The notes under the pieces: model-generated | Seen by the model: only the letters and a program-made list of their open reading frames with translations | Database searches by the model: none | What the model was told of the DNA's origin: nothing | Made by a program: the position numbers and the translations under genes | Assembly (NCBI GenBank): GCA_905221605.1 | Contig: CAJNDS010001002.1 | Coordinates: forward strand, 741,228 to 801,227 | Direction: 5' to 3' | Length of the DNA: 60,000 nt | Source of the DNA: Symbiodinium natans | Lineage: Eukaryota > Sar > Dinophyceae > Suessiales > Symbiodiniaceae | Shown here: positions 25,101 to 32,710 of the stretch, one piece after another | Layout: every line of letters begins with the position of its first letter | How positions within the stretch are numbered: position 1 is the first letter of the stretch

Positions 25101-25718
25101 GTTTAGGGTTTAGGGTTAGGGTTTGCCAATGTTCCGCTCACACCACCACGCGGGGCGTGTGCTATGGTGTGCGCCCAGGTTCACGCGCTCAACCCAACCC
25201 ACCCACCCACCCACATCTCAACCTTGAACGGGTTTTTGCTGGGAAGGCCCCTCTATGGGGAAGGCCGCTCCTTTAGGGAAGGCCGCTCCTTGCAGGAAGG
25301 CCCCTCCTTACGGGCAATGCCCCTCCTGTACCGGGAAGCCCTCCACGAGGAGGTTCCCGAAAACAGGTCCTGTTTTTCTGGAGCCCCGAGGGGGGGGGGG
25401 GGGGGGGGGGGGCAAAGAAGCGGTTTTTTTGGTTCTTAAAGCAAACCTTACGTCTCTGGCTGTTTTGGGCCTTACGGAACCTTTTTCCACGGCCCCTCCT
25501 TATGTGGAAGGCCGCTCCGGGGAAGGCGCTCCGGGAAGGGCGGGGAGGCCGCTTGTGGGGAGGAGGCTTCTTAATGGGGAGGCCCTTACGGCAACCCCTT
25601 TGTTTGGGGTTACTTTCAGGCGAGCCTGTCGCTGGCACGCCGCTTAAACCCTTCTCGGCGTAATGCTCGGGCTCGTCCGCAGGCATGTCGCCACGCGGTA
25701 TCGCTCGCTGCTGGCTAA
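6734..25718 (+). CDS. Large 28-exon gene for a predicted secreted protein (~632 aa), function unknown
   Basis: Not recognised. The first exon encodes a signal peptide (MRWLLLLAHAWLASGGARP). Exons: 6734-6805, 7511-7585, 8698-8767, 11002-11087, 11304-11365, 11626-11874, 12019-12124, 12234-12366, 12965-12997, 14202-14266, 14702-14771, 15470-15495, 15683-15715, 16106-16136, 16699-16739, 17303-17332, 18092-18167, 18603-18640, 19131-19153, 20196-20224, 21012-21058, 21217-21285, 21899-22031, 22116-22128, 22742-22816, 24378-24439, 24990-25042, 25620-25718 (TAA). They sum to 1899 nt, one open frame. All 5' sites are GC, GT or GA. 3' sites are AG|G except at exons 4 and 18 (AG|C). Joins read smoothly, for example GVGCFDCYERIKEPHQ, LSEGGIWADGEYHP, VQALLLARDPERGF and SWIKGLPGWMRTL. 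Cys residues are scattered as in a secreted protein, and the C-terminus is basic. Ends of exons 2, 8, 22 and 24 are the least certain. The region could be two genes; no database search was possible. Confidence 0.45.
7823..7923. mobile_element. Family G foldback element
   Basis: CTACTATTTGCTGAAGAACC at the left, GGTTCTTAAGCAAGTAGTAG at the right; inverted repeats of about 20 nt. Other copies: 13058-13205, 35331-35413, and a remnant at 1790-1868. Confidence 0.7.
8285..8690. repeat. Variant telomere array with octamer CCCTAAAA
   Basis: About 400 bp of mostly CCCTAAAA and GCCCTAAA units instead of the heptamer. It ends at the acceptor of exon 8698-8767. Confidence 0.85.
8777..8894. repeat. (TAC)n trinucleotide microsatellite
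   Basis: About 39 units. All frames are open (poly-Tyr, poly-Leu, poly-Thr, and poly-Val on the other strand), so the open frames here are artefacts. It follows the donor of exon 8698-8767. Confidence 0.9.
9043..9302. mobile_element. Two overlapping family B elements
   Basis: Contains two sets of the family core (AAATAGGGGTACCCT twice, CCCCAAATAGTAGGATTCCC once) and ends in AATGTCGGAAGCCCCC. This suggests one element inserted into another. Confidence 0.5.
11100..11300. mobile_element. Family E element(s) split by a telomere array, forming intron 4 of the secreted-protein gene
   Basis: GGGGTAACATTTTACATTTT, then a partial second copy, then a CCCTAAA array (about 11229-11282), then CTCTCCCAACCATGAG. 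The copy at 45533-45617 runs through this point uninterrupted. Confidence 0.65.
11371..11625. mobile_element. Family D element split by a telomere array, forming intron 5 of the secreted-protein gene
   Basis: Left part CGGAGTAGGCCCTTATTTCC, right part CTTTTGATTCCTAGGTTACTC. The same sequence is continuous at 31248-31342. Here a TTTAGGG array (about 11408-11541) sits between the T-rich left arm and AGGGGCTCCC of the right arm. The proposed intron 11366-11625 is essentially this element plus the array. Confidence 0.7.
11875..12018. mobile_element. Family L element with telomere insert, forming intron 6 of the secreted-protein gene
   Basis: CTTGTGCTTTGGGATG near the left and TTTAAGCACAACG near the right are inverted (TGTGCTT/AAGCACA). 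A TTTAGGG run (about 11927-11989) separates CTTTCCTTATAAG from TTTTCAAAGGG. The related copy at 32772-32950 has no telomere repeats there. Confidence 0.6.
12125..12233. mobile_element. Family D element coinciding with intron 7 of the secreted-protein gene
   Basis: The element (GTAAGTGGTACCCTTTGCC to CGTTACTTGGAG) fills the 109-nt proposed intron from donor GT to acceptor AG. It carries no telomere repeats and is the simplest introner-like case in the window. Confidence 0.65.
13058..13205. mobile_element. Family G foldback element expanded by a T/G homopolymer
   Basis: CTACTATTTGCTTAAGAACC at the left, CTTCTTAAGCAAGTAGCAG at the right. A T run followed by a G run of about 30 nt fills the right arm. 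Confidence 0.65.
13253..13352. mobile_element. Family F foldback element
   Basis: TTGGGATGTTCCCCCTTATA at the left and its inverted partner GTATAGAGGGGAACACCCCAA at the right, over about 40 nt including CTAACAGTCCTT. Confidence 0.75.
13841..13972. mobile_element. Family A MITE-like element
   Basis: Inverted ends TTAGTTACATGGTCTCTTAG and GGGCCCATGGAGCTACCCTT, matching the family. It lies in intron 9 of the secreted-protein gene. Confidence 0.65.
15237..15410. repeat. CCCTAAA/CCCTGAA array
   Basis: The left part has CCCTGAA variants grading into perfect CCCTAAA before exon 15470-15495. Confidence 0.85.
15504..15627. repeat. Perfect TTTAGGG array
   Basis: About 17 perfect units, starting 9 nt after the donor of exon 15470-15495. 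Together with the preceding array it makes exon 12 a 26-nt island between opposite telomere arrays. Confidence 0.9.
17958..18065. repeat. Interstitial CCCTAAA array
   Basis: About 14 units with one CACTAAA variant, followed by a C homopolymer and then exon 18092-18167. Confidence 0.9.
19798..19910. mobile_element. Family B MITE-like element
   Basis: Ends GGGGGTTTCCGAAACTAGGG and CTTTTCGGACACCCCCC. The internal core is in inverted orientation relative to the copy at 45380. Confidence 0.6.
24842..24966. repeat. Interstitial CCCTAAA array
   Basis: About 17 perfect units shortly before exon 24990-25042. Confidence 0.9.
25240..25350. repeat. Short tandem GAAGGCC[GC]CTCC repeats
   Basis: Five or more diverged copies of a unit of about 18 nt (GGGAAGGCCGCTCCTT type), with further copies at 25492-25590. 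The two clusters flank a G homopolymer and may be arms of one larger element in the last intron of the secreted-protein gene. Confidence 0.6.
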
Positions 25719-27523
25719 CGCAGCGCTCGCAGCTCAGGGTGCTTTACAAGGAGGGTTTAGGCTTAGGGCTGTACGCTTCAGGGCGTTACGGGATAGGAGT
25801 TTAGGGTTGAGGTGAGGGTGGGGTTTGGGGGGTGGTTAGGGAACCCTAAACCCTAAACCGTAAAAACTTAAACCTTAAACCCTAAACCCTAAACGATAGG
25901 ATTCGGTGAGCTTTGGGGCTTAGGGTGGCGCAAGGCTTAAGGCTGCAAACGTTTGGGCGAGAAGGTAAACTAGCCGAAAGTCGAGTGTAGGATTTAGGGT
26001 TTAGGGTTTAGTTGGAATATTGGTACAAGGATACTGATGTTTCAGCCAATGCCTAGATCATTACCTAAGCCAGCTTCGGCACCACGCCACACAAGACGCC
26101 CTAACCCTAAACCCTCAACCTGACACCTCTTTCGATGAGGTTGGGGCAAGGAAAGCTCCCTCATAGAGCTCAACAACACCTACACGTGAGCATCGGCGAG
26201 GGGAAAAAGAAGACCTCTGCCAGTAGGGTTACCCTAAACGCTAAACCCTAAACCCTAACTAAACCCTAAACCCTAAACCCCATGGTTTATCGGGTTTATG
26301 GTTTACGTAGGGGGTAGGGTTAAGTAAGGCTCATCTTGAGGACAGGGTGCCTGGGCTTGCACGCGCGCAAGCGAAGTACGTCATATCTGCCGTGCGACTG
26401 CTGCGCCCAACATTGAAATCACAACCCCCGGGCCTGTGCCTAATAGCCCTAAGCCCTCTGCCCTGAAACCCAAAGAATCTAAAGCCCAGCTCCGCCATGT
26501 GAACAAACGTAATATCGACCACCGCGAGAATCGCAGAGGTGGTGCTGGGAGCCTGGAGTGTAGGGCCTAGGGTTGAGGGCTTAGGGTTTGGGTTTCAGTT
26601 TATAGGGTTTAGGGTTAAGGTGCTAGGGTTTATAAGTTTATGGTTTAGGGTTCACCTGGCAATCACAAACGAATGGCTGCCCCGATCATGATGCGGCAGT
26701 GACCAAACCGCCATTCTTGCGCGCTGGTGAGCCTTATCCCGTGCAATGTCCGCACCAAGCCTGTCAGCATGTCATCGCCCCTAAACACGGAACACGACGA
26801 CCCTAAGACTCTCAGGCGGAGTTGCTTACCCCGGATAACAGTGTCAAGTACGCTGCTTGCCCATTTTGCCACAGTCGTCATCACCACCCTGTGTCACAAC
26901 CATCGCAACGCAGGGCCCTGAGCATGAAGCACGGCAGCGAATTACGCACTACATTTTGGCCCCCTTGAACCCTAGAAGCCCGAAAGCCTGATGGACCTGC
27001 TAAGTTAGGGCAAACACTAGACCCTCAACCCTAAACCCTGAACCCTCAACCCTGAACCCTGAACCCCTCAACCCTCAACCCTCAACCCTCAACCCTAAAC
27101 CCTAAACCCTAAACCCTAAACCCTAAACCCGAACTGCCCTTCAGCCCCAAAGGCCCCTTAAGCCCTGACTGTCGAACCATCCCATGGGTGCGCCATGAGA
27201 TGTCTTGGCCACTTTCGTTGGCCACTTCGCCTATGCGTGGCTCCTGAGTTGCACTCTTGCCCCCCTGGTTCTTAGTAGGGAATGAGGGAATTAGGGCCCT
27301 ATATATATATATATATATACCTTTAAGGGATTATATAGGGTACCTCATTCCCTCATTCCCTACTAAGCACCAGCCAGCCTGGATGTAAGTCAAGGCAAGG
27401 GTTTACGGTTTTGGGTTTAGTGTTTAGTGTTTTGGGCTGGGGGCGGGGGTGGGGCCCGTTTTGTGCCCATGTAAGTCTCAGGCCAGCGCTTGGCTCCCTG
27501 TGGCAGCGCGCCCGGCATCAGCG
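25719..27523. other. Intergenic region between the secreted-protein gene and the J-domain gene
   Basis: Holds short telomere-like runs (25846-25895, 26095-26120, 26236-26280, 27010-27130), a perfect foldback element at 27271-27367 and a unique block at 26650-26960. That block has open frames on both strands but no recognisable product. I see no gene. The promoter of the J-domain gene should lie here, but no TATA-like or other core element can be called. Confidence 0.5.
27271..27367. mobile_element. Foldback element H with perfect long inverted repeats
   Basis: CTTAGTAGGGAATGAGGGAA and its exact complement at the right end (TTCCCTCATTCCCTACTAAG), with an (AT)n core. Single copy in this window, and the least diverged inverted repeat seen, so likely recent. 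Confidence 0.75.
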
Positions 27524-28918
27524 ATGCCCGAGGACCTCCTTTCGGTTAGTTTAGGTTTTAGGTGTGTGTGTGTGTGTATCGGTTTGAGGGTTCAGGGTTG
27601 ACGTACAGAGCATCTGCATGTATGTATATAATGCAGATTTTTTACATGCCCTGTTTTGTATGAAACAAAATTGGTCTAGCCAGGGCTTGCCAAAGTACCC
27701 ATCAGAGACATGTTCCTAGACCCTACATTTCCTATGCACCTAAACCCCTTAGCCCCTGAACCCGAACGCCCTAAAACCTCAGGCCCAAAGCCATAATCCT
27801 AAGCCCTGAACCCTAAACCCTAAACCCTAAACCCTAAACCCTACACCCTAAACCCTAAACCCTAAACCCTAAACCCTAAACCCTAAACCCTAAACCCTAA
27901 ACCCTAAACCCTAAACCCTAAACCCTAAACCCTAAACCCACCCAGCTTCCTAAGCAAGTGAGCTCAGCCAGGACTTCTACGCAACTCTGGGCTTGAGCCC
28001 CGCTGCATCCATCGAGGCGGAAGCGCTCAAAGCCGCCTCTTGGGTGAGGAGGTAAGCTTTGACTGTTTGGGTTTAGGGTTTAGGGTTTAGGGTTTTAGGG
28101 TTTAGGGTTTAGGGTTTAGGGGTTAGGGTTTAGGGTTTAGGGTTTAGGGTTTAGGGGTAGTAGGTCACCTTTGATGTTTTGGACATCATAAAGCCCAAAA
28201 AGCCCCTTCAGCTGATATCATTTTCTTTCCATGGAGCACTGAATGTTAGGAAATCAAACCTTCAACCCAGTAGCCTTTGCTGCATAAACCCCCTAAACCC
28301 TAAACCCTAAACCCTAAACCCTAAACCCTAAACCCTAAACCCTAAACCCTAAACCCTAAACCCTAAACCCTAAACCCCCTCGCCCGGTAAGGCCTACCGC
28401 AAGAAAGCCCTGGAGGTGCATCCTGACAAGTGTGTCTGGGCTTCGGTTCAAGGGGGGGAGTTTGCGGGTGCTGTTTAGGTTGTAGGGGCTTAGGGCTTAG
28501 GGTTTAGGGTTTAGGGTTTAGGGTTTAGGGTTTAGGGTTTAGGGTTTAGGGTTTAGGGATTGGGGTGTAAGATTTCGGGCTTAGATTGAAAGGCTTGAAG
28601 TCAAATTTTGGGGTTTAGGGCTTACCGGGTTTCGCGTTAAAGGTCATACGGTTAGACAGGTCTCTCTTTACCACACCATCCGACGGTTCACATGTCTAGA
28701 AACAAGTGTAGGCCCTTTTGGCTGAACCAAGGTGTCCAGTATGAGCCGGCGGAATGTCAGGCGAGGTTTATTCAGGTTTCGGATGCCTACGAGACCTTGC
28801 GCAAGCCCTCGGGGGCTCGGGCCTACTACGAGAAGCCGGGCTGCTATCTTGGAACTTAGTTGTGGCTGCTTTAGTGGCACCATGCATATGCGTACATATA
28901 TACACACACACACACACC

Positions 28919-28965
<47 letters not shown>

Positions 28966-29056
28966 GCACACGCACACGCACACGCACACGCACACGCACA
29001 CGCACACGCACACGCACACGCACACGCACACGCACACGCACACGCACACCCACACG

Positions 29057-29143
<87 letters not shown>

Positions 29144-30940
29144 ACGTTAACTCCACAGCTTGCTTACCCTAAACGCTGAACCCTTTCAACTCTAAGGCCT
29201 TCATTCTGGGAACTGATTTGAGGGTTTACGAACACAGGGGGGCCCCCAATAGTATCCCCTTGTAATGAGGACCCCGATAAGGTACCCCTAATGTCGTAAA
29301 CCCCATATAGCTCGAAACCCTAAGCCCTAAACCCTAGACCCTAAAGCCCTAAACCCTAAACCCTACTGTCGAAGCTAAGAGCAGCTCAGGAAATGGAGTG
29401 CAAGTCGCGGCAAGCGCTCCCAATCCCGTCCGCGAAGGCCTGCCGGGCTTCGTCAACCCTAAACCCCTAACCCCTAAACCCCTAACCCTAATCCCGAGCC
29501 CTAAACCCTAAACCCTAACCCTAAACCCTAAACCCGGAAACCCCAAGCCCACCCCCCGAAGGACGGAATCGCGTTCTCGGAACTCTGCTGCGTTCCAGTC
29601 GGCGTCCGAATCCTGGAACCGCTTCGCGGAGGAAGCTGGGTGGGTTTAGGGTCTAGGGTCTAGGGTTTAGGGTTTAGGGTTTAGGGTTTAGGGTTTAGGG
29701 TTGAAGGCTTTCGAGTATTAGGATTTTAGGGCCTTAGGTTTACAGGTTTTCGTTTGGGCTTTAGGGGTTTGTAGGGTGTAGGATTTAGGGTTTAGGTTTT
29801 TCGTTTTTACGGAGCTGCGGTTGGGATATACTGTGTTACCTCAATGTGGAAACCCTAGTAGATAGTATATGCAAGCAACACATGGCCATGGTAGTGGTAA
29901 CTTGGTTAGGTTCCCTCAACAGCAGCCCAGGAAAATAGACATCGCTGGGCAGATCTTGATGCGACCTACCTGAGAATGCACCAGCAAGTGGACTCCATCT
30001 CGCGTAAGGTGCAGCTTGGCGGCCCAGTGGTAATTACCCTTTTGCCCCTGTTGGGTTCTGTTTCCCCTTATAAAACGTCATCGACCCCAAAAAGGGGTAC
30101 CCTGATGACAATACGGTTACAGGTCTGCCAAGGAACTCTACACACCCCAAACTCCCCTATTATAATATAACCATATACACATGGTTACTGGCTTGCCAAG
30201 GAACCCTGAACCCTAAAACCCTAAAACCCCCTAACCCCCTAAACCGCCCTAAGCCCTAAACCCCAAACCCCAAACTACCAAGGAAGCAAATGAGCAAGAA
30301 CGTTCAGGAGCAGATGGAATCCATGCAACAGTCTATGGAGCAGTCCTTCAGCCAGATGGCGAAGAGTTTCGGAAGACCAGTGGTAGGCGTTTCCTCTTTT
30401 TGTTGAGGGTTTTGGATTTAATGATCTGGGCTCCTTTATCACAAGCTGACCAGACCAAAATGAGTACTTCTAAACCCAAACCCGAAACCTGAAACCTTCG
30501 GATACTTTGTTGCCAAGGGATATGGATTCAAGCAAAATAAGAAGCACCCCCAAGGTCCGAAATCCTAAACCCTTTTCAATAATTCGCTGCCGAGGGATAT
30601 GGACTCACACTTTGATGACATCAGCCGCAAGATCGACGAGATGGGACAATCGCTGGGGGCGCGCACGCGAAAGAGAAAGCAAACTGCCGACCCTTCGCTG
30701 ATTCGCTGCGAGGCATCAGCTGCCTTGTTTTTTGCCGTTTCTTTTAAGGTCATGTGTTTCTCCCCAAGCCCCCCAAGCTTAAACGGTGCGTATAGGGCTG
30801 CTTTACAAGCCGGCAGCCCTGTATGCCCTAAACCCTAAGCCCTAAACCCTAAACCCTAAACCCTAAGCCTGCTGCGTAGCACGCCAGCAGCAACTAAGGA
30901 GCGTCATGCGCGGCCGCGGCTGAAGCCGCTGGAGCTGTGA
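27524..30940 (+). CDS. J-domain (DnaJ-like, HSP40) protein with coiled-coil tail, 203 aa, 10 exons
   Basis: The J domain recruits Hsp70 and stimulates its ATPase. Exons: 27524-27544, 27972-28031, 28392-28433, 28740-28831, 29390-29446, 29562-29634, 29931-30010, 30283-30363, 30595-30658, 30899-30940; total 612 nt, open throughout, TGA at 30938-30940. 5' sites are GT, GC, GT, GA, GC, GC, GC, GA, GC; all 3' sites are AG|G except intron 3 (AG|T). J-domain landmarks: helix I DFYATLGLSPAAS, helix II AYRKKALEV followed by the diagnostic HPDK, helix III RFIQVSDAYETL, then ARAYYEKW. After the J domain comes an Arg/Ser-rich linker (about residues 72-90), then Met/Gln-rich helices (NVQEQMESMQQSMEQSFSQM) suited to a coiled coil, and a basic C-terminus. 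There is no Gly/Phe region or zinc finger, so it is a class C-type J protein; the client is unknown. Exon 4 could instead start at 28761, which would shorten the loop after HPD. The exon 9 acceptor has a near-duplicate at 30513. Confidence 0.85.
27806..27938. repeat. CCCTAAA array in J-domain gene intron 1
   Basis: About 18 units, one CCCTACA variant, ending 33 nt before exon 2. Confidence 0.9.
28067..28156. repeat. TTTAGGG array in J-domain gene intron 2, 5' side
   Basis: Starts about 36 nt after the donor. Opposite in orientation to the array at 28286-28378, which ends before the acceptor, so the two can pair. Confidence 0.9.
28286..28378. repeat. CCCTAAA array in J-domain gene intron 2, 3' side
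   Basis: About 12 perfect units ending 13 nt before exon 3. Confidence 0.9.
28897..29141. repeat. Composite (CA)n-(CACACG)n-(CA)n microsatellite in J-domain gene intron 4
   Basis: Outer CA blocks flank a block of about 13 CACACG hexamers. All open frames across it (His/Thr or Cys/Val runs) are artefacts. Confidence 0.95.
29221..29304. mobile_element. Family B MITE-like element in J-domain gene intron 4
   Basis: AGGGTTTACGAACACAGGGG at the left and ATGTCGTAAACCCC at the right, with the family core between. Confidence 0.6.
30020..30115. mobile_element. Family D element in J-domain gene intron 7
   Basis: GTGGTAATTACCCTTTTGCC to ACAATACGGTTACAGG. The remainder of the intron repeats its right end (GGTTAC...GCCAAGGAA at 30115-30135 and again at 30181-30203). 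Confidence 0.6.
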
Positions 30941-31247
30941 CGACACCTTGGGGACTGTTTAGGGTTTAGGGTTTAGGGTGATTACATGAACCTGAAGTGA
31001 AAAAGGTTGAGGGCTTAGGGTTTAGCATTTCTGGTTAGGGTTTTAGGCTTTTGGGGTTAGATCCCCTTTACATGACTACGTGAGCCCTAAGCAACAGGGT
31101 TTAGGATTTAGGGCCTAGGGGTTATGGTGTAGGGCCATAGTTCCCCGAAACCTCTGCATGTTGCAGCAGTTAAGGTGCTTGTGGGCCTAAGCAGCTTTCG
31201 CCCCCTGAAGTGTTTATGGCCAGCATGAGCTCATCTAGGACCGGGAG

Positions 31248-31342
31248 TAGGCCCTTTTTTTCCTTTTTTTAGGGGCTCCCTTATAATCCCCTTAAAACCA
31301 AAAAGGGTGCCCTTTTAATTCCTAGGCTACTCCCGGGTCTAA
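31248..31342. mobile_element. Family D introner-like element, uninterrupted reference copy
   Basis: GAGTAGGCCCTTTTTTTCCT at the left, TTCCTAGGCTACTCCCGGGT at the right; GAGTAG and CTACTC are inverted. Confidence 0.7.
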
Positions 31343-32310
31343 ACATATACTTTACCAGGTACACACTTGAAATACTTGCGGAGGCCTAGACGCCTGGTTC
31401 CAGATACTCTTTGGGGGATGTTTGAAACTTTTGTCTAGTCTGTTGCGGGTGTCTGAGTAGCTTCAATATAGAATCTTGGATATAGGCGCTGTTAGGGATG
31501 AATAGGTTGTGTCTGACCCACATTTTAGCGTTCATTCGGTTCCCAGGGAAGATTCTCTGACTTCATTCCCCAAGGGACATGATGTCCTCGTGCGCCGGAA
31601 GTAGATCCTTGATCCACCCCAACCCCTCCCCTTCCCTACTTGTTCTTCTGAGGGCAGAAACACTGAAACCGAAACCCTGCTCGTAAAGGATTATGTCAAC
31701 CCCTTAAACGAACCCTAAACCCCAAACTCCTAACTTGTAGGCTTCGGGCCTATCTGTTTCAGGCCTGAGTGCCTGAATCATCTGTTTAGCCTGGGCAGCG
31801 CGCTCAAAGAAGGGGTGGGCTTGGGATGCTCGGGGCAGATGGGGCTTCTGGGGACTTATGAACCCTCAACCCGAAGCCTCAGAAGTAGAGCCTCCTTAGG
31901 AATCCGTCTATAAACCACAAGGGAATGTTGAGAACATTGTTCAGTTTCAGGGCGGTATAGAGAAGGGACTTATGGTTCAGAGGCTTATCTGGTTCAGGGG
32001 CATCTTCATTCGCCCCTCAACCCTTTACATGAAGGTGCCCAGAAGCTTTCGAGAGCAATCCCGTGTTAGTGGCATTTAATGGCCCCCGAAAAGGCCTTGA
32101 AACTCCACAGGCTTACATGATCCTCCTGCACCCGTTACTTCCCTAAGCCAATCACCATAAACCCTCAGGGTTTCAATTCCCTCATCCCTACAACCCTAAA
32201 CTATCACCCATCAACCCCTGTAAAAACCCTAGAAACACGAAAAACTGTAAACACAACCTCACAACTCCCCAACCTCACAACTCTAAAAGTTCCAAACTCT
32301 CCAACTCCAT

Positions 32311-32417
32311 GTGGGTGTACGAAAATGGGGGACCCCTAATATAAACCCCCAAATAGTAGTATCCCCTTTTAATCAGGACCCCAATAAGGTAACCCCCTAA
32401 TAGTTCGCCAACCCCCA
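32311..32417. mobile_element. Family B MITE-like element
   Basis: Ends GTGGGTGTACGAAAATGGGG and TAGTTCGCCAACCCCCA, with core CCCCCAAATAGTAGTATCCCC. Confidence 0.6.
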
Positions 32418-32531
32418 TGGTAGCCCTAAACCCTAAACCCTAGCCCTAAACCCTAAACCCTAAACCCTAAACCCTAAACCCTGCTGGAACTCGACGCCTC
32501 AATCCGATCCCTGGGAACATGTTCGGCTCAA

Positions 32532-32710
32532 GCGGCTCTGCATCCCTGCCACTCTCGAAGCTGGCTTCGAACTTTTGGGAAGCTTTTTGGGTTAATAGGT
32601 TTTGTTTAAACGTCTTAGAAAGCTTTTAGGGTCAATAGGTTTTACCTAAACCCTAAACCCTAAACCCTAAACCCTAAACCCTACGCTCAGGACAATCCTC
32701 CTCGGCGAAG
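32532..32710 (+). promoter_or_regulatory. Leader region of uL22 copy 1: candidate 5' UTR exon, leader intron and acceptor
   Basis: A block at 32532-32559 (CGGCTCTGCATCCCTGCCAC and following) recurs upstream of copy 2. Both are followed by GC as a possible 5' splice site. Just before the start codon both copies share an identical CTCAG|GACAATCCTCCTCG stretch, with acceptor AG at 32689-32690. This looks either like a leader intron or like the acceptor for spliced-leader trans-splicing, which is general in dinoflagellates. The sequence before the first block, GGCTCAAG, matches the 3' end of the dinoflagellate spliced leader. Confidence 0.45.

Larger units (their letters stand above)
30941..32530. 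other. Intergenic region upstream of the first uL22 gene
   Basis: Mostly unique sequence with little telomeric DNA from 31150 to 32400, unlike the rest of the window. It contains a family D element (31248-31342), a family B element (32311-32417) and a telomere-like run just before the uL22 leader (32423-32481). No exon-like block with AG|G and a G[CAT] end could be supported. Confidence 0.5.

Noticed and set aside
28668-29179. Open frames up to 162 codons with His/Thr, Cys/Val and Ala/Cys runs
   Set aside because: They are readings of the CA/CACACG microsatellite in intron 4 of the J-domain gene, though the + strand frame at their left edge includes real exon 4.
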